A DNA stretch of 64,000 bases, taken from the NCBI GenBank assembly GCA_950295325.1, contig OX485806.1:32178001-32242000 (forward strand). The letters run 5' to 3'. A model generated the notes under the pieces. The model was not told the origin of the DNA, ran no database searches, and saw only the letters and a program-made list of their open reading frames with translations. The translations under genes were made by a program, and so were the position numbers. Shown here piece by piece: positions 26,333 to 38,038 of the stretch. The DNA comes from Polytrichum commune. Its lineage: Eukaryota > Streptophyta > Polytrichopsida > Polytrichales > Polytrichaceae. Numbering within the stretch: the stretch's first letter is position 1; the number at the start of each line of letters is the position of its first letter.

Positions 26333-26680
26333 AAAAAATCCCTCTATGCACCCACTTCTTGTAGGAAACACACAATCAATGCAAGATGATTAGCAAATCC
26401 AAATCGTGCTTGTAGTCAATTGACTCATACTTTCCAAACCTCATATGAACATGAACATGTTATTCAATCTCAAAGTGCAAATTCTCCTGTTCATTACGTG
26501 GTCATATAAGCCCTGCCCCCCCCCCCCCTCCCAAGCATGTTGACTACTGAACCTAAAATGATAAACATACATTTAAGTGCATAGTCCAATATCTTTTAAA
26601 CACGTGTCTTTATGGTGTCATATTTTATATCCGCATGGAAGCACATACGATAGCACTCAAAACATAGGTAAGGTGCCTAG
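26333..26680. repeat. Dispersed repeat, second copy of the thioredoxin-intron repeat
   Basis: Collinear with 5715-6015 (see there). It carries a C13 tract (26516-26528) where the intron copy has only 'ctccccgg'. Confidence 0.6.
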
Positions 26681-27214
26681 AGATCATAGTTGTGTTCGAT
26701 TTACGCGTGTCTACCTTTGTAGGCATTGAATACTCTATAAGTTCTAAACATCAAAGGCTAGAGGCCTCTCTACTCCGCCGCCAATCACTACCATATCCTA
26801 TTGTGAGGTGGCAAAGCCCTCTCTTAATTTCTCCGCTAATACCGGAGTGACTCCACCAATGCGAATTTACATGGGCCCATGGTTCGAAGAAGCTTTAGTT
26901 GGCGACCGTACTAAGCTTGGAAGTTACCAAGGCAAGTATATCCGACTACAACATTGTCGAGCTTCATCAATTAATGTGGGCACTAAGAACTTTGCCTTGG
27001 GATAAGCTAGACACGCCCCACCCTCTACGCACCCAATACTATATCATATAGCCCTTCTTTTTCTTTACTATTATTACTAGGAAATCCGTCAACGGCCAAC
27101 CAACCAAGCGACATCAAGTTATGTGGGTTTTATGTAGGCACTCCTCTTGATTGGGAACCAATATTTAAGTTGTATTTTATGAAGGTTTGTATTGTAGATC
27201 GGACACGCAACAAA
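26681..27214. other. Spacer, nothing recognised
   Basis: Contains the word 'ggccaaccaaccaa' near 27095 that recurs as 'ggctaaccaaccaaa' near 28118, on the other side of the TIR element at 27218-27798. No gene recognised. Confidence 0.35.
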
Positions 27215-27217
27215 TAA

Positions 27218-27798
27218 AGGGGCACTTTATATTAGAGCCCATTTCTAGGGCCCATTTCCAAACCCTAGGCATCAACCAATGAGAGTGCTTAGATTGCCCA
27301 AATGGGCCTTAATATGGGCCTAAGGGCTTTATATTGAGAGTCGGCCCACTTCTCCTAAAGCTTACGTGGCGGGTGACATGGCGGTGTTTTGGAGGGAGAG
27401 AAATGGGCCGATGCCAAAAAATTGGGTCGAGGGTTTATGGAGACCCACTTCGCACCTTCGGCCCACTTCACCCAACTTCCGTCATATAGTCATTTATGAC
27501 TTTATGACTTTATGGTTTTATGACTTTATGACTTTATGGTTTTATGACTTTATGACTTTAGTTCAAGCAAGGGCATAATTCATTTAAGCCCAAGTGGGCC
27601 GTGGATTGGGCCTTATAATATAAAGTCCCTAGGCCCATTTGGAAAACCCACTTTAAAGTAGAATTTCCAATTTGCACCCTACAAGTGGGCCCATGGACTT
27701 TATATTGCAAGGCCCACTCTACGGCCCACTTTGTAAAGTAGGCCCACTTCAACTCCAAATGGGCCCAACTCCAAATGGGCCCTAATATAAAATGCCCC
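27218..27798. mobile_element. Terminal-inverted-repeat element, family 4 (GGGGCA ends)
   Basis: Left end AGGGGCACTTTATATTAG and right end (opposite strand) GGGGCATTTTATATTAG, both followed by 'GCCCATTT'. TAA lies at 27215-27217 and 27799-27801, as in PIF/Harbinger insertions. The interior is rich in GGGCCCA-type words and has a minisatellite; there is no transposase. Confidence 0.7.
27486..27560. repeat. 8-bp minisatellite with 24-bp higher order
   Basis: ATGACTTT units in which every third unit is ATGGTTTT. It lies inside the family 4 element. Confidence 0.85.
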
Positions 27799-28339
27799 TA
27801 AGACATGTGGTCCGTTGATATTATTGGACTATGTGCTTAAACTATAGACATCGTTCTCGCTTCAACGGTGAACACTACCACTAAGAGGGCCTACATAACC
27901 GTTTAAAAGGAATATTCGATTGGAAGTTTGATAGTTTTTGCATCTCGGCTCGAATTATTGTGGAAGGTTGAGATTACAATCTTTGTGACTCACGATTGCT
28001 AGACAATTTCGAGACGGTTCCCGAGTTGATGCAACAATGGCCCAAAATCTTTGTGGAGATTGAAGTGCCCACCAATAATAGAGCCACACATAGCTTCCAA
28101 TACTACGAAATCAATGGCTAACCAACCAAATGGCATCATAGGTACATACAAGTTGTTGTTTATTATCCCGGGGTTCGGGAACGGACTTTTAATTGGCTCC
28201 TTTGAGCCTACCGACCAAATTGAAACCGTAGTTGCCCAATCAAAGCGCGTGAGAGCTTTGTCAAACCCTAGCTTATGGCGTCACCTCCTCTTCCACCCCT
28301 TCCTTCTCGAGGTGTTTGTACTACACCGTTTAGGGTACA
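27799..28339. other. Spacer, unclassified
   Basis: Plus-strand frames are open over short distances but broken; no family recognised. Confidence 0.3.
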
Positions 28340-29285
28340 CTAAATATTGTCTTTAGTGTCTTTAGTATACACTAAATAATGTCTTTAGTGTACCTGTCTT
28401 GCTCAATACTAAGGGCCACTTCACACACAAGACTGAAGGCCCATGACCATTGCAATTTAAGAGCTCTCATTGGTCGAAAGGGCGGAGACTGTCCAAGTTC
28501 ACTTCATACACGAAGGTGAAGGCCTCAAGGCCGAAAGAAGACTTCAAGGATGCAAAGTCTACATGGACTCTTACATGGCGGATTATGGATAAGGTTTCAG
28601 GTTCTCCTAGAATTTTTGTCAGGCCCACCTTCATGAGATGGGCTTGACGCAAATTCCGGGAGACCGTGATTTTTTTTAATATATATTTTCCAACATGACA
28701 AATTGCATGGTAGATTCCTGAACAAATTCCAAGATAGACAAACACCACCAAGTAATTCTCTCAAATTGATAGAGTTTGAGACATATTATATTAAACCGAA
28801 TCCTCCCCTCTTTTTTTGCCAGCAAAATATGCAATGGTCCCGCAACATGGTCTATTCTCACTTCACACTATGCTTGAGGGCCCGTGACTACATAAAACGG
28901 CTTTCCCAACACCCATGGTACGGCCTTTGGATGAGAGTCAAGGCTCCTCACCATTACAAGGTCGTGGATCTTGGTTGATGTGTGAAGTTACCCTAATTGC
29001 AAACCGCCCATGTAGTGTCACCAACACTAAATGTCAACCTAGCATTATATTTTCATATTTTGTAAAAAAAACTTTGGCATTGAAGATTTATAATGTTGTG
29101 ATTACCGTCACTTGTTAAGTGATTTTAATTCAATATACCTAAATTTTTAAGTATTTCATGACAAAAATCTAAAGTGGGATGACAATACTTGTACATTTAC
29201 TCACAAGAAGTGTCATTAGAGATGTTACCACAGTGACATAAAATACCACGTGACACTAAATACAATATTTAGTGTAGTTAGTATC
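28340..29285. repeat. Dispersed repeat split by a MITE
   Basis: The parts 28340-28412 and 28994-29285 together match 54720-55190 ('ttgctcaatact', 'cccatgtagtgtcaccaac', 'gtcacttgttaagtgatttt', 'accacgtgacactaaatac'). The MITE at 28413-28993 sits between the two parts; the 54.7-kb copy is uninterrupted at that point. Confidence 0.75.
28413..28993 (-). mobile_element. PIF/Harbinger-like MITE, family 1, complete copy with known empty site
   Basis: 581 bp flanked by TAA (28410-28412 and 28994-28996). Ends are GGGCCACTTCACACACAAG and, on the opposite strand, GGGTAACTTCACACATCAAC. The uninterrupted sequence 'gctcaatgctaattg' at about 54752 shows the site before insertion. No coding capacity. Confidence 0.9.
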
Positions 29286-30232
29286 ACATGCGTAATATTG
29301 TCTCTTGCCCTATTTTGAGGCATATGCTAGTTACATCAATGATCGACAACTTTATGATTAGTATCATCTCATGACACTTGGCATCAAGTGCGCTTATGAA
29401 TATTTCGGCATGAGTACGTTCAATACATTGTTTATGGTATTTAGTGTCACGTACATTATTTTGCAAAGGGCCTAAAGTAGATGCCTAGAGGTCTCAAAGT
29501 GTCACATCCGCTAATTGCCGATATGATACTATTTGTGAACATAAGTAACTTCTTCAAGTGAAATAGTATTGACATTATGACATTTAGTGTATTGCATTGG
29601 GATACTTGAGATGATATATTTGTGTTTTAGTATGCAAGGAAAGTTATTGTGGATCATACTAATAGCAAGTATAAGGTGTTTACATTACAGTATGCAAGAG
29701 GAAGATATTCTTGTGCAAATCAATGTCAAGTGTCATTTGCGTGCACTTTAGTCAACTTGTAGATCATTGTGTAGCATGGGCATACACCTCATAACACTAC
29801 ACGGTTTATGGTATTAAGTGTCACTTACCATATTTTGAGGCATATGCTTGGTGACAATAATGATCAACAACTTCACCGTTAGTGTCAACTCGTGACCACT
29901 GGAGTTCATGTGCGTTTACTAATACCTTAGTATGTGTATGTTTAATAATGTTATGAGGTGTATGCTTGTGTTACACAATGGTCCACAAGTTGACTAAAAG
30001 TGTACACAAATAATAGTAATATGATCGCTAATATTGTCCCCTTGCATCAAGTATCCCAATGTGCTATGCTATAATGCCATAATGTAAGATAAATTTCACT
30101 TTAATAAGTTACTTATGTTGATGAATACGGTAGTATCATAATGGCAATTAGTGGGCATGAGGTTCTCAGACCTCTGGGCATTTAGTTTAGGCCCTTTGCA
30201 AATAGTGTATGTGACACATAAACGGTGTACAT
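29279..30232. mobile_element. CACTA-like elements, two nested or inverted copies
   Basis: The segments 29421-29800 and about 29965-30232 form a long inverted repeat ('tttgcaaagggcctaaa', 'agaggtct', 'acataagtaactt', 'attgggatacttga'), while 29279-29420 and 29788-29960 are direct repeats ('ttttgaggcatatgct', 'atgatc.acaactt'). An end at about 29788 reads CACTACACGGTTTATGG. Other copies: 45337-45563 and 62273-62783. Confidence 0.6.
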
Positions 30233-31330
30233 CTTTCACACCTATTGCCATGGTTTATCATTTATAGTTATGGTTTGCTATAGCTTTCTAGTGTTAATAT
30301 CATATTTAATTCATACAACATAAATAGATATTATGCACATTAAGGAGCATAACATAACTTATCTGGTTAAAAAAATGAGACTAAAATTATAAACAATGCC
30401 TAATACAAATGCTCCCTCTTCGACACTCTTTGTTCCTTTGCACATACACCTAAGCAAAGCACATGGTACCTTTCATACACCTTAGCAAAGTTGTTAATAT
30501 CCAATAAGGATTAAGAGGACTCTTGAACAAGATAGGGCCAACATGCCCATCTTCATGCTGGTAGTTGATCGATATTATTTTTTCTTTTTGACTTTTGTCC
30601 TCATGAATTCTAAGAGTTAAATTAAACAACAACCATTCCCCTTAAATTCTCTCAATTTGAATAATTTATAGTATGAACCTAATCCGTCCCGTCCCATTAC
30701 ACCGGTGCATATAAACTAATGGTTCAAGGCATCTCCAAACTGTGGATTGTCTTGGAACTTTGGAATGGTGATTGTGACAATTGCCATCCACTCTTCACCA
30801 TAGGTTGCCATAGTGCATGTAGAAATTGGTGAGGTTTGATTGCATAATACTTGCATGCAACTAAAGCAAAATCACAAAACACTATAGTGGAATGATGAAC
30901 ATGAATTCTAACATGAATTACATGTATATTCTTTTAAAAATTCTATTTATGAATAAATTAGGTGCACCCCTCTTTTCTTATCAACTCCACAAAATTTTCG
31001 TTAATTTCATCGTTGTTTGTGCACAGCAATGTGTGGCATCTATATACTTTGTATGTGTTAATTCAATCTATGCCCAAAGAAAAGCGAGATTTATAGTTTT
31101 GCCAAATAAGTTATGGATCTTCTAATAGAGCAGTCTTAATCCATGTATCTCTTAACTATAGAAGTTTGGACATAGACATAATATATCTCTACTTTGTGAG
31201 ATTGTTCCATGAACCCAAGACAATATTCTCTTAGCATCCATGGCAAGAAAAATCCAATTTAGCCTTTGATTATGAAAGGGGAGGGAGGGGGGGGGGGGGG
31301 TACTTGTGCTCGAATGTCACTTGGACATTT
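30233..31330. other. Spacer, no gene seen
   Basis: AT-rich, with a G14 tract at 31287-31300. Nothing else recognised. Confidence 0.4.
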
Positions 31331-31343
31331 GCTACCAACCTCA

Positions 31344-31805
31344 GATAGATAGAAACTCCAACCCCTTTCAAGCAAGGGGCGGGCGTAAATAAAGTGTCCG
31401 TTCGTAATGCCAATGACCCGATGCCCACTGGACAAGGGGACATTGGGACAAATACTACTCTCCCCTTTCGAGGATGGACACTAGAGTGACACTCCATACT
31501 AGTCGAGAAGAAGTCTATGGGCGATGAAAGCAGCTTCTGGCTTTTGGTGAGGCCACGTCGCTTGTGCATTCTCTACCGTCGGATTTGAGCGATGTAAGAT
31601 CTCCACCGTCCCTATTAGCACTCAACCACCGTTCCTAGCTAGCCACTAGTGCCTTGAAGATACCGGACATGATATCCCCCCAAAGGGCTTTGAGGTACCC
31701 ATACAACAAGGTCCAAGGACCCCCCACCATAGTTGGGTGGACTAAGGTGGTGAGCACCACGCCGGCATGGGGAATAGAACCCACAACCTCCTCATTGGGG
31801 GTCAT
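31344..31805 (-). mobile_element. SINE-like retroelement with perfect 13-bp target duplication
   Basis: GCTACCAACCTCA is present at 31331-31343 and 31806-31818. Between them, on the minus strand, a B-box-like GGTTCTATTCC (31781-31771) lies near the 5' end, and the 3' end reads 'cgaacggacactttatttac..ggagtttctatctatc', shared with the LINE-type 3' ends in this window. The order of Pol III box and LINE-like tail fits a SINE; an A box was not convincing. Confidence 0.75.
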
Positions 31806-31818
31806 GCTACCAACCTCA

Positions 31819-33165
31819 TACTATATCCTACCTATTGAAAGGGACTCAAACGGACTTAGCGTTGGATAATGAACACGGAGCATCAAAAACTCAACATAAT
31901 AGTTGTCGTCGTGTTGTCTTGCTAATTGCGAACCATGGGGAGTTATCACGTTCAATGTTTTAAGTGCCAAAAAGCGATTTGCACATGGGTTTTCATAGGG
32001 CCCAAAGCAATAAGGTAACGGCCCATGGAAATATGATGATTTCAAACGTTATTTCAAACCAAATACACAACTAGTATATTTTGAAAACTTTACAAATTAC
32101 ATGGAGTTCTTGTCGATGTGTTTTGGGGAATGCATTGGTATGTGAAGTGGAAGCCATAGAATTCTATAATGAGGGAGTACTTAAAAGCCAACTCACCCCC
32201 ACCCCTCACATACAGATAGCTCACAATACTTCATATTGGCTAGCATGTTACCCAACCACTACACATGATGGATCTATATGGAATCTACACACATTTATTA
32301 AAAAAGATCACCGAGAAAGAGAAACCACCACTGCAAAAAACAAATTCTCATATGCAAAAAAAAATGACTCCTAGGTGGGAGCATGGTAAAGTGGACAACT
32401 CCTGATCCATGCCTATTGTTAAGTAAAAGTGATTAAACTTTATGTACTATCTTTGAATTTTGTGAAGAAAAAAATCATAGACATTTTAAAATACGTTGAT
32501 ATGCAAATCCAAACAATTTATGATGGCAAAAAAAAATCTAGAAAAGTTTGCATATTTCAGAAGATAGTGCAAGTGGTGTACAAGTAGGTGATATTGAACA
32601 AGTGACCGTTTAAAATTTATTTGAAATATGATAAAATTATATTAAATTGATGGTTTTCTACAACGGTTTGTGATGATGCGCTCAAGTAGATAATGAATTC
32701 AAGGAATTTTAAAAAACTCCCACTTTAAAATAGTTAAGGTCATGAAATGTATGTCCAAAACCATATTCAACCATTTGCTTTTGAGCATCACTTTTGATGC
32801 TAGGTATTGAAGATCTCAACTTGATATTCTACACTTGAGTATTCAACACAATAATAGAGGTCATCATAAAAAAATTCCAAGTTAAATAATGCTTTGCTAT
32901 TACTTTTAGTCCTTTGACCAAAACATGATGGTTTTAGTATACCAAAGCATTTTTTTTAATCCACTTGACCATCATTGCACCCTCCTCCACAACCAAATAA
33001 ACCACATACTATTCAATCATTTTTGGGAAACCCCATGAATATCAAACACTCAATACATGTTGTCGTAATGTAAATACGTACACTATATAGATGTGTACTT
33101 ATTTAGTATTGCATTGTGATTCTTTGATTTGGAGGAAAATAAAAGGGAATAGAAATAAATTACCT
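31819..33165. other. Spacer, no gene seen
   Basis: AT-rich, no recognised feature. Confidence 0.4.
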
Positions 33166-33262
33166 TTTTGTTTACTCTTAGTTTATTCTTAGTTACTTTT
33201 AGTTTACCCTTTTAGTTTACCCTTTTAGTTTACCCTTTTAGTCTAGTTTTATTCTTAGTTTA
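33166..33262. repeat. TTTAGTTTACCC minisatellite
   Basis: Units of about 16 bp ('ttagtttacccttt') repeated three to four times, with further 'agtttattcttagtta' variants on both sides. Confidence 0.7.
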
Positions 33263-34189
33263 CTTTTGGACCAATGGGTGATTAGAAGCCCATGTCATGA
33301 GAATAAGAGGGGGACTTTGTCTCTCTCATATTAGGCTGTGGGAGAGAAGAGATTGTTGTAGAGAGGAGGTTGTTGTGGAGAAGAGGGATTTTTTTTTTAA
33401 GCTCATGGTGTGTGAGTTTATGGGAGTTTTGAAATAAAATATGGAGGAGTTGTGTTTCATGGTGTTGTTTATCTAGAGTGATCTCACTTGCTTGATTTGA
33501 AGTTAGCAATTAAAAGTTGTACTAGTTTGAGTGGAGGGAGGTATGTTGGCTCTTATAAAGAAGGGCTGAGACTTCGACCAACCATAGAAGACGGACATGT
33601 CTTTTGTTTGCAACGAAACTTTGAGAAAGTGTAGTACTTATTGTTAGCTCTCTGAAAAGATCTCATCCGCTTAATTTGGCATTCATATGAAGATTTGAAG
33701 ACTTAAAGACTTCTCAAGATTCAAGAGTGTTGTGGCTTGTGGTTCGTTGTCCTTTCTGTGATTCCTAGCCGAATTTGGAGACTAGTCACATTTGTTTGTT
33801 TGTTTTTTTTTTTTTTGCATCATAAATTTGTTGCGAGTTTTGTGGGAATCCATAAAAGCCCCGTTTCATGTTTGTGACAATGAAGTGATATTGATGACCC
33901 ACAAGGTTGTTTTCTGTTGTTCCCATTGGTGAGGCACGATTGTTGGTCACCGTGGGTTTGAAAGTTTAAGAGCCAATCTTTTGGACGTCAGCTTGTGTTT
34001 TGACGTCCCATTTTATCCGTCCGAGGCTTGTGGTTACTTATCACCCTAGCTTTACCCTTTACCCATTTAGAGCTGCAACAAGACAGGCCGACGGGAAATA
34101 ATTTGAAGATTTGAAGAAAATGAAGACCGAGATTCTTGAAGATCAGAAGATTCGACGGTCCAACAAACAAATCTAGTTGCAGCCAAAAG
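33263..34189. other. Spacer, possible decayed LTR
   Basis: The segment near 33535-33960 has a TATA-like 'cttataaag' and text like a plant LTR, but no second copy or TG..CA ends were found. No gene. Confidence 0.25.
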
Positions 34190-34409
34190 CCTAGTGTTTT
34201 CCCAATGCATAACCCTCTCTACCCGACAACGTAAACCTTCAAAATTCCACCACCCCCGTTACATAGCCAATCACCACAAACATCTTATGGCCCCTGACCC
34301 ATCCCCGTCCCAATTGCACACTTTACCCCAACAATGATAGAGATCCATGGCCTTGTCTCTCATCCGTGTGTGACAACCAACACCTTGAAGGCCCAAGAAC
34401 TGCTAGACA

Positions 34410-35691
34410 GAAGAAGAGAAACTTCGGTCTCCGTTAGGAGGCCGACGTGAATGAAGTGTCTGTTCGTTCCACCCCTAGACCTATGTCCACTGGACAAACT
34501 CTCGGACTCCCGAGATCAATATAGGGTTAACAGGCTCACATTCACGCCGGTATGAATAATACGGGCGTTATCTTTTCTTTTCTTTTCTTTTCCACTAGAC
34601 AAAGGTATAGAACTACTTCCCCCTTTCGAGAGTAGACACTATAGTCACAAGTAACCAGTAACAAATAGAACCAGTACCCAATAAGGACTGGTTAGTCTTG
34701 GATTTGTTTGGTGCAAGGTTTTAACTCTTGGTGTTTTAGATTATGGTGAGTGTGTTTGCGTAAGTATTGGGAGTGTGATGTTTATGTCACCTAGCAGTCC
34801 GTCTTTCGCGTGGCAGGGGGAATTGTGCCCGTTGCCGATATATACTAATGTGGTTTTAATTATTATATTTTTAGTATTATTTATTTATTTGTTGACTAGG
34901 GGGGGTCTTGTAATTGAGGTAGAGGTTGATTATTTCCTAATCTTCTTTTGTGGAGGAGGATGGACATGGCATATTGTATGGCAACGGTGTTTATGTTTTT
35001 AAAGGTGTTTCAAATGGCTGACATAGGTAGTTTGAATTTGTCTTCAAGTATTTTCATTGATGGGGTGTGTGTTCCAGCTCTAGTGCCTGCCGTGATAACG
35101 ATGATCGGGAAGACATATTTGTTGTGTATGAGTGTGAGCAGTCCACCCCTTCCTTGTGTGTAAGGCATTCTTTGATGAAGACACCTTGTGAGTGCGTGTG
35201 TGTTATTAAATATGAATTTATATTGGGGGAATAAGTTTTGGATGTATTTTGTGGATTTTGTTGCTGTGAATTTGGTCTCTTGAATAACAATGATTGATGT
35301 GTTTGTTTGTGTGTGTGTAATGAGGCTTTGTAGGTTGGGTAAGGCTGTGTTAAGTGATGCTACATTCCAGGTTATTATGTTTGTTTCTTGGTTGGTGCTG
35401 ATGTTTATTCTTGTTGTTTGTGTGGGGATGTTTGGGGGTGGTGGCGGGTGGGAGTATTCATTTAATGTTTCAAAGCATCAAAGGGATTCGTGTATTAGTT
35501 TATCTGGCAGAAAGGGAAATTTGTTTTGGATTTCAGTTGGGGTTGGCGGCGTCTTCTGGCTGTATATGAAATTATATAATTTTTTATTTATCGAGTCATG
35601 TGGTTGTATTATGTCTTGGTGTGTTGTGACAAATTTGGTATAGGGGTGTTGGGTACGGGTATGCGTTTTTGGGGGGTTGTTAAGGCTGGCT
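34410..35691 (-). mobile_element. 5'-truncated, internally deleted LINE with 15-bp target duplication
   Basis: AAGAACTGCTAGACA occurs at 34395-34409 and 35692-35706. The insert reads on the minus strand. An endonuclease N-terminus is clear: 'NIITWNVASLNTALPNLQ', 'SIIVIQETKF', 'GRGGLLTLIHNKY' (about 35385-35115). The frame then runs directly into the ORF2 C-terminus ('VITAGTRAGTHTPSMKILED', 'INTVAIQYAMSILLHKRRL', about 35110-34920). The reverse transcriptase is absent, so a large internal deletion occurred. The 3' UTR ends at 34410 in a 'tttctcttcttc' tail. Confidence 0.85.
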
Positions 35692-36152
35692 AAGAACTGC
35701 TAGACACCATCAAGTCGTACACCTTCCTGCCCAAACACTACAAACCAACAAATTCATCTGGTTTTATACCCTAACCAACGCACGTGCCCATGCCAAACGC
35801 ACCCCATACTCCACAATCCCATAATGAGTTGCGGAGCAAAATTGCCTAGCAAAATTGAGATCAATTATCCTACGCATAGCCCCCAACAATAGCCAAACCC
35901 TTGTACTCCCCTCCCTGCACACACACTCCAATTCATAATTTACGTATTGCCATGATAGACACCAAGAACAAGCCATAGAACACAAACACGCCAAATATGA
36001 ACTGCAAATAGATACCCTAAGAAACAACGGCTGGAAAGTTAACCCGCCATCACCATCACGACTAGAGTAAGAGAAGCCATACATAAACACTCCATAAATA
36101 AACTTAACAATAGCAACACCCCAAAAGCCAACACTAACGCCTCATGGAAAAC

Positions 36153-36471
36153 CTTGGGGCGATCACACCCCCTTACGTTTCATAAGCACGTGTGATAAAA
36201 ATGTGCTACCCTATATTATATGCCATAGATAATTTTTAAAATTATGATTCTAGTTCAATTTTGTGTCGTTTGAGTTAGAAACGATATGTTTTATTAAAGG
36301 AACAAATCATCAAATTTGTTTACGTTTTTTTCTATCTAGTAGATACCTATATATCTACTCATGAAAAAAAATTGATAAAATTTTGACCCATTTTGGTGTT
36401 GCTTTATGTAAAAAGTATTTTTTTTTTATCGCACGTGGTGTTCAACTTGACAATGGAGTGCACCCCCCGGG
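36153..36471. mobile_element. TIR element inserted in the LINE C-terminus, MULE- or hAT-like
   Basis: Imperfect inverted ends of about 45 bp: left 'GGGGCGATCACACCCCC', right (opposite strand) 'GGGGGGTGCACTCC', both leading to 'CACGTGYGATAAAAA'. The LINE reading resumes after it. Flanks TGGAAAAC (36145-36152) and TGAAAAAAC (36472-36480) suggest an 8-9 bp target duplication. Confidence 0.55.
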
Positions 36472-36765
36472 TGAAAAAACATACACCAAAATGTCATCAA
36501 ATATCTCACCTACTTAATCCTCAACAAAAGAAAACTACATAATAGACAAGCCACTATCCTCCCCCACCCTAACCCATGAGATGTGATAACCAACCTTCAA
36601 ACATGGCAAAACACTTATATTATATTAGCATTGAGCCCACCTCCCAGAAGGAAGGCAAAACACTTATACGAAATCATGGATACCCATGATCCGCACAAGG
36701 CCAACATGCTGACATTCACGCCAGTCAACAAATTGACAAGTGTTTTCCTTTCTTTTCTTTTCTTA

Positions 36766-38035
36766 CCAATATATTATTGCCCTTGGGAGGCACGGTTTTG
36801 GGCCATGGCTAGACACCCACCTCTTTGACTTGCCCCCCCCCCCCAACACACACATACAAACATCACCAAGGTAGGGATCCTTATTAACACTTAAACCCCA
36901 TGCATAGATTGTGGTTTATTCATCTAAGCATGATCCCTCGAACCTAACCTAATTTGAGGCCCTTGATGCAAATCTCAAAGTCAAATTGTCCTAAAAAGAC
37001 AAATACAAGGTACAATATAATTGACTACATTTTCACCTTGGGTATTGTTGGGTTGGTCTAGGTCAAAGAGGTGGATGTCTAGCCATTGGCCATGGTTTTG
37101 AGAGCGAGGGAATTATCGTGTACAAGTGTGTCTTTCAGCAATCCAACACAAAAACTTTATCTCCTGTAGGTTTGTTGTCAATTCATCTCAAACGACCTCA
37201 AATGCACTAATTCTAGTGTCTAATTAGTATTATAAAGTAACCTTCGGGCTGCATACTATTTCATGGTTTTTTTTATGTTGGATGAATGAGAGGTACGCTT
37301 GTATATGACAATTCCCCTGTCTCTCTCCCCGGTGGTGTGTTCAACCTCCTTGTGGTTGTTACTTTCTTTCTTGCAATTGAACCGATTCAATTCATACCCG
37401 TACACAAATAGATCAAATAAACAAAGGTTGTCCAAGTTGTTTTTTATAATCTAAAAAGTCGTAACTACCCAATTATGTCACTTAATTAAAGGTGCCTTTC
37501 AGTTGCTCAAGCTCAACTCCTTGTAACAAATCTACCCGACTATGTGACCCGCTTTAATAACTTGTAACAACTTGCTACATGTAATAGTGAGAGAATGCAT
37601 GGGTAGAGTGTCACGTGTATGTCATTGATGGCCATTCTCAAGTTTCCAAAGTAACGGTCTCGACAACCATGTGTTTGAGTTGAAAGTGCACCTCCAATCC
37701 TTCTTAAAGTCAAATCTTTAAAGAAGGGGTGGGAGGGAGGCTTTCCCTCTTTTCTTTACCTCACTTTACGTGGAGTTGTTTTGAGCCACATCGACTCTAC
37801 AACAAAATCCCATCTAAGTTTAGCACATGCCACCAAACTCTATGAATGGTAGACACACCTACAAATTGTTATCAATCGAGTTCAGAACTCAAACGAATCA
37901 TATGACACCATGTGTCTCACGTATAAACAATCACATTGGTCAAGACCTTGTTGAATCCCACGTGGAAACTACCTTTCATGTACTTGAAGCATTGGACTAT
38001 ACATCAATTCGCCTTGTTATCAAGACAAATTATAC
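36766..38035. other. Spacer, no gene seen
   Basis: AT-rich, with a C12 tract at 36833-36844. No recognised element. Confidence 0.4.
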
Positions 38036-38038
38036 TAA

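Larger units (their letters stand above)
34190..36765 (+). pseudogene. LINE ORF2 C-terminal relic and 3' end (interrupted twice)
   Basis: CA-rich plus-strand pieces 34190-34409, 35707-36152 and 36472-36579 read as one C-terminal region: 'KFIWFYTLTNARAHAKRTPY', 'DRHQEQAIEHKHAKYEL', 'LRNNGWKV', 'ITITTRVREAIHKHSINKL', and finally 'NIHQNVIKYLTYLILNKRKL' before a stop. This pattern belongs to the end of LINE ORF2 proteins. The 3' region ends with a (CTTTT)n tract at about 36745-36765. It is broken by a minus-strand LINE and a TIR element. Stops and frameshifts are present. Confidence 0.75.

Noticed and set aside
27366-27578. Frame with repeated FMTLWFYD
   Set aside because: It is produced by the 8-bp minisatellite inside a transposon.
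33535-33960. Solo LTR
   Set aside because: Only a TATA-like word and general appearance support it; no paired copy or TG..CA ends were found.
34775-35643. Plus-strand protein frames in the GT-rich segment
   Set aside because: They are the antisense of a LINE endonuclease that is clearly recognisable on the minus strand.
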